A model generated the notes under the pieces. It did no database searches and was not told where the DNA came from. It saw only the letters and a list, made by a program, of their open reading frames with translations. A stretch of 64,000 bases of DNA from Roseburia hominis (GTDB lineage Bacteria; Bacillota; Clostridia; Lachnospirales; Lachnospiraceae), in NCBI GenBank assembly GCA_040702975.1, contig CP159990.1, forward strand, positions 3,286,001-3,350,000, read 5' to 3'. The translations under genes and the position numbers were made by a program. Of this stretch, positions 43,351 to 52,264 are shown in pieces (the first letter of the stretch is position 1; each line of letters begins with the position of its first letter).

Positions 43351-45762
43351 ATGAAATATGGATATTTTGATGACAAAAACAGAGAATATGTAATCGAGCG
43401 GCCGGATACGCCTTCTCCCTGGGTAAATTACCTGGGCTCCCCCGAATACGGCGCCATCATTTCCAATAATGCAGGAGGATATAGTTTTGCAAAATCCGGT
43501 GCAAACGGCCGAATCTTGCGCTATGTTTTCAATAACTTTGACCAGCCCGGACGTTATATTTATATCAGAGATAACGAATCTGAAGATTACTGGTCTGCCT
43601 CCTGGCAGCCGGTTGGGAAAGGACTGGACAGCTATAAAAATGAGTGCCGCCACGGTATCGGCTATACAAAAATGTCTTCAGATTACAGTAAAATTCACTC
43701 TGAGGCATACTACTATATTCCTCTTGGAAAATCCTGCGAAGTATGGGCTCTTTCTGTCACGAACCGCTCTGAAAGGGCAAGAGAGCTTACTTTGACCGGC
43801 TATGCAGAGTTCACAAACCACAGTAACTACGAACAGGATCAGGTGAATTTGCAGTATTCGCTCTTCATATCCCGGACGCTGTTCGAGAAAAACCGCATGA
43901 TACAAAAAATCCACGGCAATCTTGATGCTCTCGCAAAAGAACAGCAGGTCGATAACAAGAATGTGACCGAACGTTTCTTTGGACTTGCAGGAGCGGACGT
44001 TTCCTCATACTGTGGAGATAAAGAGCATTTTCTCGGAAGCTATCACGGATATGGGAACCCCCGGGGTGTCGCCTCTGGAAATCTCGGTAATATAAACAGC
44101 TATAACGAGAACTCCTGCGGCGCTCTCTCCTGCCGTATGACACTGCTGCCGGGCGAGACAAAGACCATTGCCTTCCTTCTAGGCGCCGCCTCCTCTGCCG
44201 AAGCAGATCTGCTGATCCGCGCTTACACTGACCCATGTCAGGCAGTACATCAGGAAATAGCCGCACTAAAAACGGACTGGGATCAAAAGTTCAATAAACT
44301 GCAGGTCAAAACCCCCAGCCCGGAATTCAACACCATGCTCAATATATGGAATGCATACAACTGCTTTATAACCTTTATCTGGTCGCGGGCCGCCTCCTTT
44401 ATCTACTGCGGACTGCGAAACGGTTACGGATACCGCGACACTGTACAGGATATCCAGGGAATCATTCATCTTGCACCGGAAATGGCCGAGGAGAAGATCC
44501 GTTTTATGCTCTCTGCCCAGGTAGATAACGGCGGCGGACTTCCACTTGTAAAATTCACACACGATCCGGGACATGAAGACACTCCGGACGATGCTTCCTA
44601 CGTTCAGGAGACAGGGCATCCGGCCTACCGTGCAGACGATGCGCTGTGGCTCTTTCCCACCGTTTACAAATACATTGCCGAAACGGGAAATACAGCGTTT
44701 CTTGACGAAATCATTCCTTTTGCGAACAAGGACGAGGGCAGCGTTTATGAACACCTGAAACGTGCCATTTCATTCTCTCTGAATCACCTGGGTCCTCATG
44801 GCATGCCGGCGGGTCTTTATGCCGACTGGAATGACTGTCTCCGCCTTGGAGCCGCGGGGGAATCCTCTTTTGTAGCAATGCAGTTTTATTATGCAATGCT
44901 TATTCTCAGGAAATTCGCCGAACATAAACAGGATACGGATTATGTCGAATATCTGAATGAGAAGCTGCCCGAGACCCGCGAGCTTATACAAAAACTATGT
45001 TGGGACAACGATCGGTTTATTCGCGGCTATACGGAAAACGGTGAACGAATCGGTGCCGCCGAAGATGCTGAGGCGAACATGTGGCTAAATCCGCAGAGCT
45101 GGGCTATTATCAGTAAGCTCGCCACAAAAGAACAGGCAGATACCATACTCCATCTTGTTTACGAACGCCTGAATACCGCATACGGCGCAATTCTGATGGA
45201 CCCGCCATATCACGCGCACGCTTTTGATGGCGCTTTGACCGTGATCTATAATCAGGGAACAAAAGAAAATGCCGGCGTATTTTCCCAGTCTCAGGGATGG
45301 CTTATTCTGGCGGAAGCTCTATGTGGACATGGGGATCGGGCCTTTACCTACTTTATGGAAAATGCACCTGCCGCCCAGAATGACCGGGCTGAGATCCGCC
45401 GCCTGGAGCCTTACTCTTATGGGCAGTTCACAGAAGGCAAGGCCAGTGAACACTTTGGCCGTTCCCATGTACATTGGCTGACCGGAACTGCTTCTACTGT
45501 TATGGTAGGATGTGTGGAAGGAATCCTGGGTATCCGTCCTGATCTGGGTGGCCTCCGGCTTGCTCCCGCTATTCCGAGAAACTGGAAACGGCTTGAAATC
45601 GATAAGAGCTTCCGCGGAAAACAACTCCATATTCTGATCGAAAACCCGGACGGAAAGGAATCAGGTTTCACAAGGCTTACCCTTAACAAGAACGAGCTTC
45701 CTGACAATTATATCCCCGCGGAGCTTTTAGAAGAAGAAAACGAAATTACCCTTGTTCTCTAA
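43351..45762 (+). CDS. GH94 disaccharide phosphorylase (probably laminaribiose or cellobiose phosphorylase)
   Basis: 803 residues, the usual length of GH94 cellobiose/laminaribiose phosphorylases. It starts MKYGYFDDKNREYVIERPDT and includes NNFDQPGRYIYIRDNE, GYGYRDTVQDIQGI, the catalytic YADWNDCLRLG and RSHVHWLTGTASTVMVG. It would split a beta-glucose disaccharide into glucose and glucose 1-phosphate. With a GH16 enzyme and a second phosphorylase beside it, laminaribiose is the more likely substrate (inference). It begins 24 nt after the first phosphorylase. Confidence 0.9.
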   Translation: MKYGYFDDKNREYVIERPDTPSPWVNYLGSPEYGAIISNNAGGYSFAKSGANGRILRYVFNNFDQPGRYIYIRDNESEDYWSASWQPVGKGLDSYKNECRHGIGYTKMSSDYSKIHSEAYYYIPLGKSCEVWALSVTNRSERARELTLTGYAEFTNHSNYEQDQVNLQYSLFISRTLFEKNRMIQKIHGNLDALAKEQQVDNKNVTERFFGLAGADVSSYCGDKEHFLGSYHGYGNPRGVASGNLGNINSYNENSCGALSCRMTLLPGETKTIAFLLGAASSAEADLLIRAYTDPCQAVHQEIAALKTDWDQKFNKLQVKTPSPEFNTMLNIWNAYNCFITFIWSRAASFIYCGLRNGYGYRDTVQDIQGIIHLAPEMAEEKIRFMLSAQVDNGGGLPLVKFTHDPGHEDTPDDASYVQETGHPAYRADDALWLFPTVYKYIAETGNTAFLDEIIPFANKDEGSVYEHLKRAISFSLNHLGPHGMPAGLYADWNDCLRLGAAGESSFVAMQFYYAMLILRKFAEHKQDTDYVEYLNEKLPETRELIQKLCWDNDRFIRGYTENGERIGAAEDAEANMWLNPQSWAIISKLATKEQADTILHLVYERLNTAYGAILMDPPYHAHAFDGALTVIYNQGTKENAGVFSQSQGWLILAEALCGHGDRAFTYFMENAPAAQNDRAEIRRLEPYSYGQFTEGKASEHFGRSHVHWLTGTASTVMVGCVEGILGIRPDLGGLRLAPAIPRNWKRLEIDKSFRGKQLHILIENPDGKESGFTRLTLNKNELPDNYIPAELLEEENEITLVL

Positions 45763-45771
45763 CAAAACTAC

Positions 45772-45812
45772 AAAAAGGAGACAGATAAAAAACTCTGTCT
45801 CCTTCTTGTTTA
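45772..45812. terminator. Bidirectional terminator between the phosphorylase operon and the AraC gene
   Basis: AAGGAGACAGA (45775-45785) pairs perfectly with TCTGTCTCCTT (45794-45804) around an A-rich loop. T-rich sequence follows on the plus strand and an A run precedes it, so it can stop both converging transcripts. Confidence 0.8.
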
Positions 45813-46583
45813 CTCATGATTGGATTCAGTGGGTATTTCTGTATCCCACTGGATCATATAATTCTTTTCCCGGTATTTTTTCGGCGTCATGCCGACCGAC
45901 TCCCGAAACTGCTGAATAAAATGGCTTTGAGAGGAAAACGACAATCGGTTCGCAATCTCAATCATAGAATAGTCGCTGAACCGAAGCAAATTCTTCGCGA
46001 CTTCTATTTTCTGTTCTCGTATATATGCACTCACGGAAGTTCCCGTCTCTTTTTTAAACAAACGTGAAAGATAGCTTGCCGATACTCCATACTCATCTGC
46101 CAGATCTTCAATTGTAATCCGTTCCTTTATGTGAGAATAAATATACTCCTTGCAGGCGTTAATATGCTTAGAGTTCGTATCCTTTCGAAGGTATCTGCGC
46201 ATCTTCTCCGTATAATCTATCACCATCGCATCATGTAGTCCCTGCACTTCCTGCACTGTATGAATATCATCCAGCTTCTGAATGTAGAAATCACTGAGAC
46301 GAAATGCCTGTTCCAGCTCCATACCATTTTGCCGGCAAATACGCGTGATCATAGCTGTTGTGATCACAAAGTGGTATTTCAGGTTCGTCACAGGATTCCG
46401 TGACAAAACACCCACTCCGTCGCTTTCCACGAATCTTCCCATCTCGCAGTTCCGCCTTACCGCATCAACATCTCCGTTTGCTACTGCACGGTAAAACAAG
46501 AATTCCTCCGTAGGCTGTCTGTGTTCCATCTCATCAATATCGTCCCCTGCTTCAAAACGCAGCCATTCATCCTGATAATTCAT
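45810..46583 (-). CDS. AraC family transcriptional regulator of the beta-glucan locus
   Basis: 257 residues. The C-terminal 100 residues are a two-HTH AraC domain (ITIEDLADEYGVSASYLSRL and the signature FSSQSHFIQQFRESVGMTPK). The N-terminal 140 residues hold the NPVTNLKYHFVITTAMITR stretch seen in YesN-like cytoplasmic regulators, without a membrane part. It sits between the phosphorylases and the GH16 gene, so it probably activates the three promoters that share the GTCATGAATCTGATAT-like site. An 18-bp direct repeat (TAAAACATATATTA core) upstream of its own start at 46597-46617 and 46643-46665 may be its own control site. Confidence 0.88.
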   Translation of the reverse strand: MNYQDEWLRFEAGDDIDEMEHRQPTEEFLFYRAVANGDVDAVRRNCEMGRFVESDGVGVLSRNPVTNLKYHFVITTAMITRICRQNGMELEQAFRLSDFYIQKLDDIHTVQEVQGLHDAMVIDYTEKMRRYLRKDTNSKHINACKEYIYSHIKERITIEDLADEYGVSASYLSRLFKKETGTSVSAYIREQKIEVAKNLLRFSDYSMIEIANRLSFSSQSHFIQQFRESVGMTPKKYREKNYMIQWDTEIPTESNHE

Positions 46584-46596
46584 ATACTTTCTCCTT

Positions 46597-46665
46597 AGTC
46601 AGCTAAAACATATATTACGCACCTGCTACCCGTCGCATTTTATGCTCAATCGTCAGATAAAACAT
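46597..46665. repeat. Direct repeat upstream of the AraC gene
   Basis: GTCAGCTAAAACATATATTA (about 46597-46616) and GTCAGATAAAACATATATTA (about 46643-46662) differ at one base and are 46 bp apart. The place, just upstream of the AraC start, suggests autoregulation. It does not resemble the operator at the other three promoters. Confidence 0.6.
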
Positions 46666-46846
46666 ATATTATATATCATATCGTCTCGATTCCCACTTCC
46701 TGCAACACCTTCCTGATTGATAAAAGGTACATATTATATCCCAGCATTCTTCCAACTCTTCGCTTCTACCCTTTTAAGTATACTACAACATACAAAGCCC
46801 ACCTGTCCAGAGAAACTTATTCTCCACACCTTTCATTGCAAGGCGG

Positions 46847-49800
46847 TTATGAAAGCTTTACCAGCGAAAAATCCGACAAACTAATGGTTGACAGCGGTGT
46901 CTCAACCCCATCAATGATACCCATAGAGATTACCATAGTTATATCGTTATCCGTAGTTTTATCTACGACAAACTCACATGTCACCTCTTGTTCTTCGCCG
47001 GCTTTCAGCTCAATATCCGCTCCACCATACCAGTCATAGGCGGCAGTCAGCATCGCCAGTTTGATTGTCCTTGACTCTGTCGAATGTGCTTTAAATGCTA
47101 CTTTATAACGGCTTCCCTGCTCCAGAGTGATACTGCTCTGCTTAAGCTGTACATTCCAGTCTGCAGTTCCCACGTTCGTAATATTATAAACTGCTTTATT
47201 ATTTTCAAACGTTGCTGCCGCTTCTCCAGGAGCTGTAACGGCGCTTTCCCAACCTTCAATTCCGCTGGAAAAATCCGGATTCATTAACATATTTTCACCA
47301 ATTGGTTTCTCTTCAATCTCAGGAGCCTCAATTTTTTCCAAACTGATATTGTCAATACAGATTCTATGTCGAGTCGTAATCTGTGTGCCGCCTACTGCCC
47401 CCATAGAAATACTCAATATAGATTTCAGATCTGTTTCATTTTTCATCTGGAATTCAATATCATATGTCTGGTAATCATTCGTCAAATCTACAATCTTCTC
47501 GCCCGAGTAAGGTGTCCAGTCATCGTCCGAACTTCCGTCTCTTTGAATCGCAAACATCAGTTTTCTGGCAATACTTGATTTTGCGTCCAGAGTCAGTCTG
47601 TACCATTGATCTTTTTCCAGTTCAACATTGTTCTGCTTCAACTGAATCTTCCATGCCTGGTCTCCCGTATTGCTGATCGTAAAGTCCACCGCATTGTCTT
47701 CTGTCAGGCTATCTACGACACATGATGCATCCGCAGAACCATCTATATATGCCTCATAACCTGCAAGCCCGGCATTAAAGCTACCGTTTTTAATCAAAGT
47801 ATCTTCAACAATACGCACTTTATCTAAATAATAGGTTCCCGGCTCACTGATTGTAAAAACAATATCATTTTCTCCATTTTTCTGTTCAAATTTATAGTTA
47901 TATGCAGTATTCTCACCGGAAAGCCCCGCTGTAAAGGTATTTCCTGCCGCAGCTGCCTGCACCTTTGTACCGGCGTCTCCCTGTGCTGTAAAGCTCAGTG
48001 CATAACCGGTATCTGCCGATAGAGCCAGTCCACTCTGCGAGATAATGATTGGATTTTCAGCCGTTGTCCCTTCCGCTGCTACTACCTTTAATCTTCTTCC
48101 ATCCTTAAGGTCAGTCACACCAATCACTGCATGCTCTGACTTAATGTCCCAGTATCCCAAATGACCGGTACCCTCTTGGAAGCTGCCATTATATACATGA
48201 TTTCCATCTGCTAATACTGTCTTTTCCTCTTCTGAAATGTCAACCTGTGAAATCTTCTTAAGTGTTACATTTGTGATACTGACATCTGCTATAGACCCGG
48301 CATTTCCCAGATTGAATTCGAGACGGCCATTAGCATCGTCTTCCTGTGTCATAGTAAATTCATAGGTATATGTCTGCCTCTTGGTCGTCAGGTCCACTGA
48401 TGTGTCTGCCATATAGCGCACATAGCCATTATCCGGTGCCGTAAGTCCTACCTTCATGGTTCTTGCTTCATCTGCCCATGCGTCAAAGGAAAGTTCATAA
48501 GTCCCTCCCTTTTTCATCGGAAGATTCGGCTGTACGAGCTGTACACTATAATCTACCGTCCCGCTATTGGTCGTGCAGATAGTAATCTTTTGATCTGCAA
48601 TCTTAGCCTCTGCATCTCCTTCAAGCGCTGTAAGGAACTTCCAGTCCTCATCATCTGTCAAATCTTCTGCTTCTGCAAAATCACCATTGATAACATAGTT
48701 TCCATTTTCATCCGGATCTCTGAGGATTACTTCTTTATCCGGCTTGGTCACATTTTCGTCATAACTGTCCTTCTGATATACTCTTACATAATCAACCTCG
48801 TACGCTGCATTCTCGAAATCCGTTGTTTCATCCGGATATCCGACCCAGCTTCCGCCGACTGCCAGATTTAAAATCACATAAAACTCCTGATCAAATGGAG
48901 CCGGATATGTGATCTCACCTTGTCCCTCTGTTCTGGAATACCAGTCACTTTCTGTATGAATCGGAGTCCCGTCCACATACCAGGTGATTTTTCCGGGCAG
49001 CCATTCCACGGCAAATGTATGATACTCTTCTGAAAAGCTGCCTTCACTTAGAGTCATGGTTCCCTGACTCTCTTTATGAGGATTGCCGTAATGGATCGTA
49101 CCATAGGATTTCGTCGTATTACTGCCATGCACCTCCATAATATCGATTTCACCGCATCTCGGCCATTGGCCATACTGATTCTCATCCGCAGCCATCAGCC
49201 AAAATGCCGGGAGATACCCTTTGCCTTCCGGCACTTTGACCCTTGCCTCAAAAATGCCATATTTAAAATTCTGCTTATTCTGAGTGTTGATACGCCCTGA
49301 TGTGTAGGTTGCATTTCCATTTTGATCCACATTCCTGATCGGTCTCAATACCAACTTTCCATCTTTCAGATAGATATTTTCCTCAGAATCCACGTATTCC
49401 TGCCACTCTGCGTTTACCCAGCCTGGGTCGTGTAATTCTACATTCCAGTCTTCTCTGTTAAGAGCAGTTCCGTTAAACTCGTCCTGCCATTTTAATTCAT
49501 AACCTTCATAGGACAATTTGTCCTCCCCCTTCCCGGGATTTTCTGCCGGCTCTGTTTTGTAAGTCACCTTGACGGTCAAGGCTGTTTTTTTGTTTTCCAC
49601 CGTGATATCTTTTGACACTGTGACGCTCTTTTCATTTCCGTGCTCTGCCGCCTTGACATAAAGTCCGCCGTTCTGCACGATCGCACCCGCTGTGATGACT
49701 GACAAAAGAATGGCAAATATTTTTCTTCCTTTTTTCTTTTTAATCAGCATGATAATAACCGCTGTACTTACTACGATGAGACAAATCCAGATTGCCATGT

Positions 49801-50248
49801 TACTGGAATCTCCGGTGCCCGGCGTTCCTTTGTTTCCGGCAGAAGTATTGTGCATATCTTTCTTATCCTTGTCCGTACTCTGCCCGCCGTTCTGACCTGC
49901 ATTTTTCCCGTAAAATACGACCTTTGTCTCTGACGTAGCTCCGGCTGCTATATTCGGCACAGCAGATACCCACTCTTCCGGGGCTTCTTTTCCGTTCTCC
50001 GTGATATAATTTTCCGGAATCTGTACTCTGATTTCCACGCCTTTGAGAGAGCATTCTTCCGGAGAGGTTATTGTGACAGTTTCTGTAATATTTTCATTCT
50101 TCGAATATACAGACTTATCTGTCGATACCGAGATTTCCGGTTCCCAGGTCGGATTCTCCTTAGTCAAATCCTCCTTGGCCGATACCGGCATTGCGATCAG
50201 CATTGTACATAACAATATTATCGTCACGACCCTGCTCGTTTTTCGCAT
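46847..50248 (-). CDS. Cell-surface GH16 endo-beta-glucanase (laminarinase-like) with four CBM-like modules
   Basis: 1133 residues from the ATG at 50248 behind AAAGGAGGAG. Signal peptide MRKTSRVVTIILLCTMLIAM. Residues about 25-125 are an Ig-like surface domain. Residues about 150-205 are odd: a TGDSS-type anchor, a membrane segment (MAIWICLIVVSTAVIIMLI), KKKKGRK, and a second hydrophobic stretch resembling a signal peptide. The GH16 domain (about 250-500) has the catalytic GEIDIMEVHG and WLPGKITWYVDG. Four CBM4/9-like modules follow, each opening with an Asn-Gly or Asn-Pro start (NGDFAEAED, NGSFQEG, NGSFNAG, NPDFSSG). It would cut beta-1,3- or mixed-linkage glucan outside the cell. Confidence 0.9.
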   Translation of the reverse strand: MRKTSRVVTIILLCTMLIAMPVSAKEDLTKENPTWEPEISVSTDKSVYSKNENITETVTITSPEECSLKGVEIRVQIPENYITENGKEAPEEWVSAVPNIAAGATSETKVVFYGKNAGQNGGQSTDKDKKDMHNTSAGNKGTPGTGDSSNMAIWICLIVVSTAVIIMLIKKKKGRKIFAILLSVITAGAIVQNGGLYVKAAEHGNEKSVTVSKDITVENKKTALTVKVTYKTEPAENPGKGEDKLSYEGYELKWQDEFNGTALNREDWNVELHDPGWVNAEWQEYVDSEENIYLKDGKLVLRPIRNVDQNGNATYTSGRINTQNKQNFKYGIFEARVKVPEGKGYLPAFWLMAADENQYGQWPRCGEIDIMEVHGSNTTKSYGTIHYGNPHKESQGTMTLSEGSFSEEYHTFAVEWLPGKITWYVDGTPIHTESDWYSRTEGQGEITYPAPFDQEFYVILNLAVGGSWVGYPDETTDFENAAYEVDYVRVYQKDSYDENVTKPDKEVILRDPDENGNYVINGDFAEAEDLTDDEDWKFLTALEGDAEAKIADQKITICTTNSGTVDYSVQLVQPNLPMKKGGTYELSFDAWADEARTMKVGLTAPDNGYVRYMADTSVDLTTKRQTYTYEFTMTQEDDANGRLEFNLGNAGSIADVSITNVTLKKISQVDISEEEKTVLADGNHVYNGSFQEGTGHLGYWDIKSEHAVIGVTDLKDGRRLKVVAAEGTTAENPIIISQSGLALSADTGYALSFTAQGDAGTKVQAAAAGNTFTAGLSGENTAYNYKFEQKNGENDIVFTISEPGTYYLDKVRIVEDTLIKNGSFNAGLAGYEAYIDGSADASCVVDSLTEDNAVDFTISNTGDQAWKIQLKQNNVELEKDQWYRLTLDAKSSIARKLMFAIQRDGSSDDDWTPYSGEKIVDLTNDYQTYDIEFQMKNETDLKSILSISMGAVGGTQITTRHRICIDNISLEKIEAPEIEEKPIGENMLMNPDFSSGIEGWESAVTAPGEAAATFENNKAVYNITNVGTADWNVQLKQSSITLEQGSRYKVAFKAHSTESRTIKLAMLTAAYDWYGGADIELKAGEEQEVTCEFVVDKTTDNDITMVISMGIIDGVETPLSTISLSDFSLVKLS

Positions 50249-50312
50249 ATGTTTCTCCTCCTTTACATAAATATTCTGATACCGGTATTTTGACTTAGTA
50301 TCATATTTCATA

Positions 50313-50374
50313 ATTTTACTTTTTTCACTGTTCTTAATATACAAAATCACCTACAAAAGTATCAGATTTATGCC
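50313..50374 (-). promoter_or_regulatory. Promoter and operator of the GH16 gene
   Basis: -10 box TAAAAT (50313-50318). Operator-like GGCATAAATCTGATAC (minus strand, 50359-50374) lies exactly 40 nt upstream, the same distance and orientation as at the importer promoter. 12 of 16 bases match that copy. Confidence 0.62.
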
Positions 50375-50400
50375 GTTTATTTAGAAATCTGGAGGATTGA

Positions 50401-50450
50401 TAAGGGCAGGATTTCTTCTTTATTTAAAGAAACCCTGCCCAAATTTTTTT
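50401..50450 (+). terminator. Strong intrinsic terminator in the GH16-DUF3267 gap
   Basis: GGGCAGG (50404-50410) pairs with CCTGCCC (50434-50440), extended inside by TTTCTT/AAGAAA, and is followed on the plus strand by seven T. No plus-strand gene precedes it, and an A run in front lets it work weakly for the minus-strand DUF3267 transcript. Confidence 0.7.
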
Positions 50451-50486
50451 AATATATTAAAACTTTCAAGAGCCATTCCGGTCAAC

Positions 50487-50517
50487 TGATCCGACTGTTT
50501 TCCATGGTCTTACTCCC
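50487..50517 (-). repeat. Stray copy of the cbiD translation start region
   Basis: TGATCCGACTGTTTTCCATG and the following bases match 32463-32493 with two or three mismatches over 31 bp. On the minus strand it keeps the ribosome binding site, the ATG and codons MENSRI, then stops. It is a small duplicated remnant, not a gene. The remainder of 50451-50649 holds no gene that I can see. Confidence 0.75.
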
Positions 50518-50649
50518 TACTATCCACATATATCTCAGAATTAACTGATTCCTTAAATCCCCAGTTATTTGGATTTAAATAGATACCCATATTTTCTTCC
50601 TCCAATCCACAAACCAAACCGCATTACCATTTTCCATCACAAATCATTT

Positions 50650-51228
50650 TTATTTTCCCCCTGCTTCCGGTATATACCAGTAAGAATTGAACTGATACAA
50701 ATAGGTCCTCGCCCCTTTCGGCATCTGCGTCAGGGCATTAAAGACATTATAGTAATCCCCAGCTCCCATACCGATCGCCAATGCCCCTAAGGTTCCCAAA
50801 AATGTGTATTGTGGGAACGCCAGAAAAATCACAAAAGGAATCGCCCCAAACACCAGATTTGGAAGCAGCGACATGAAAACAAATCTTCCCTTACTCATAT
50901 CCTCCGGTCCTACTACGAACAGTATTCCCTGGCTCCAATATGTATACAAATATACTTCTTCTTTGAAACAGATCGCGTGCAAAAACTCATGCGGAAACAA
51001 GGCGACATACGCAGCCAGACACCCCCACAAACTGAATGCCCGAAGACCAGCCCGCAAAAAAAGCACTATGAACAGCAGAATTATAATAACGACAGCAATC
51101 CCATTTGCCAGCATTGCCAAAGTTTTCGCGTTCTCGCATTCCTTAAACTTCACCGCTCCCGGTTTATGTTCTCCATGCGGAAGCGCCTCCGGGTCGCCAT
51201 TAAATTTGCCCTTATATACTAACTTCAT
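50650..51228 (-). CDS. DUF3267 membrane protein with a zincin-like HEFLHA motif
   Basis: 192 residues. Four hydrophobic segments (ANGIAVVIIILLFIVLFL near residue 40; FSLWGCLAAYVALF; LLPNLVFGAIPFVIFLAF; FLGTLGALAIGMGAG). HEFLHAICF at about residue 80 resembles an M50-like metal site (HExxH). DUF3267 proteins are predicted membrane metalloproteases of unknown target. It stands alone, with no obvious operon partner. Confidence 0.85.
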   Translation of the reverse strand: MKLVYKGKFNGDPEALPHGEHKPGAVKFKECENAKTLAMLANGIAVVIIILLFIVLFLRAGLRAFSLWGCLAAYVALFPHEFLHAICFKEEVYLYTYWSQGILFVVGPEDMSKGRFVFMSLLPNLVFGAIPFVIFLAFPQYTFLGTLGALAIGMGAGDYYNVFNALTQMPKGARTYLYQFNSYWYIPEAGGK

Positions 51229-51255
51229 TTCCTATGCCTCCAGCCCCTGCTGTGT

Positions 51256-51629
51256 TCATTGCCTCTTGGCAAGACGAATCCAAAATATCCGGTTACAAAT
51301 TTCTTCCCCATGATAGTGAGCGATTTCTTCCTTTTCCAACATTCCGCCGCACTTCATGATTACTTTTTCGGAACCTGTATTTTGTGCATCACAGTCAAGC
51401 ATCAACGCTGGAATTTCCAATCGAGAGTCGTTTGTACCCCAAGAAGTTCATTGTCCGGCCTCTCGCACTCTTTCACCCGCTGCAGCCATTCCTGATAGCT
51501 TTCAAAATGATGCAGACCACGGCTACCGTTAATCGTTTTTTCTCCCACACCTAGGAATGCGGCTCTGAAATCCATAATTTCTTGTTCCAACGATTCTTTT
51601 GGTCTCACCAGTTCTATCGCTTCTGCCAT
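51256..51629 (-). pseudogene. GNAT acetyltransferase remnant with internal deletion and frameshift
   Basis: The first 75 codons (MAEAIELVRPKESLEQEIMD to NELLGVQTT) are the N-terminus of a roughly 175-residue GNAT family found widely in Firmicutes. After 51402 the frame closes. In another frame the DNA continues LDCDAQNTGSEKVIMKCGGM and ends FWIRLAKRQ with a stop at 51256, the C-terminus of the same family. About 50 central codons, including the acetyl-CoA loop, are gone. Confidence 0.78.
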
Positions 51630-51670
51630 CTTATCTCCTCTGATTCCTGCCCATCAATTTATATTACCAT

Positions 51671-51934
51671 TTAGGTATGCTTAGCAACTACAATATTTTT
51701 CAATCTTACAAATCTCTGCCATATCACCATACGATAACCTTGTTTATTCAACCACTTATCCGGTGTCAGAGAGCCCGAATCAGGAAACTCTTCCAAGCGC
51801 TCAATACTATTCAAAATACACTCTGTAACTTTCATAGCAGATTCCACACCAAATCGAAGCAAATAATAGTCTTCAATCTTCTTCAAATCTTCCCATGCAG
51901 TAGGAAGAATCTCTACTTTATAGTGTTCCTGCAC
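51671..51934 (-). CDS. RelE/ParE family toxin, C-terminus possibly altered
   Basis: 87 residues. It starts MQEHYKVEILPTAWEDLKKI and contains IERLEEFPDSGSLTPDKWL and GYRMVIWQRFVRL, typical of RelE/ParE ribonuclease or gyrase toxins. Most relatives continue with a strand such as YKIIDDTVYIYHI. Here the protein ends KNIVVAKHT, so the end may be frameshifted and activity weakened. It overlaps the antitoxin gene by 17 nt. Confidence 0.8.
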   Translation of the reverse strand: MQEHYKVEILPTAWEDLKKIEDYYLLRFGVESAMKVTECILNSIERLEEFPDSGSLTPDKWLNKQGYRMVIWQRFVRLKNIVVAKHT

Positions 51935-52184
51935 GTTCTCTCAATTCCCTTCTTGCTTCGGATATACTTCTTGTCTTTGCCCCGCTTAAGCGTTCCTCTT
52001 CTGCCTGTATGATTTTTGCACGAAGTTCCAACGCCTGTTCTCTTTTTTCAAAAGCTTCAATGCTCATAAATACGCCGTCACCCTCCCCATTTTTTGTTAT
52101 ATAGATGGGTTCACTGGTTTTTCTCGCAAGCTTAGAAATGGAAGCATAGTCGTTCCGTAATGTTGCTGAAGCCTTGATAATCAT
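51918..52184 (-). CDS. Phd/YefM-like antitoxin
   Basis: 88 residues from the ATG at 52184, 9 nt behind AAAGGG. A GTG at 52193 lies too close to that site. Sequence MIIKASATLRNDYASISKLA with PIYITKNGEGDGVFMSIEAF matches the Phd/YefM DNA-binding fold. The C-terminal half is a charged helix that should wrap the toxin. It forms an operon with the RelE/ParE gene and probably represses it. Confidence 0.85.
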   Translation of the reverse strand: MIIKASATLRNDYASISKLARKTSEPIYITKNGEGDGVFMSIEAFEKREQALELRAKIIQAEEERLSGAKTRSISEARRELRERAGTL

Positions 52185-52264
52185 TTTCTTCACCCTTTCA
52201 TATCATTTTCTTGATATAATTATACTCATTTTTTTATATATCGTCCATACTTTCATCAAATTCT

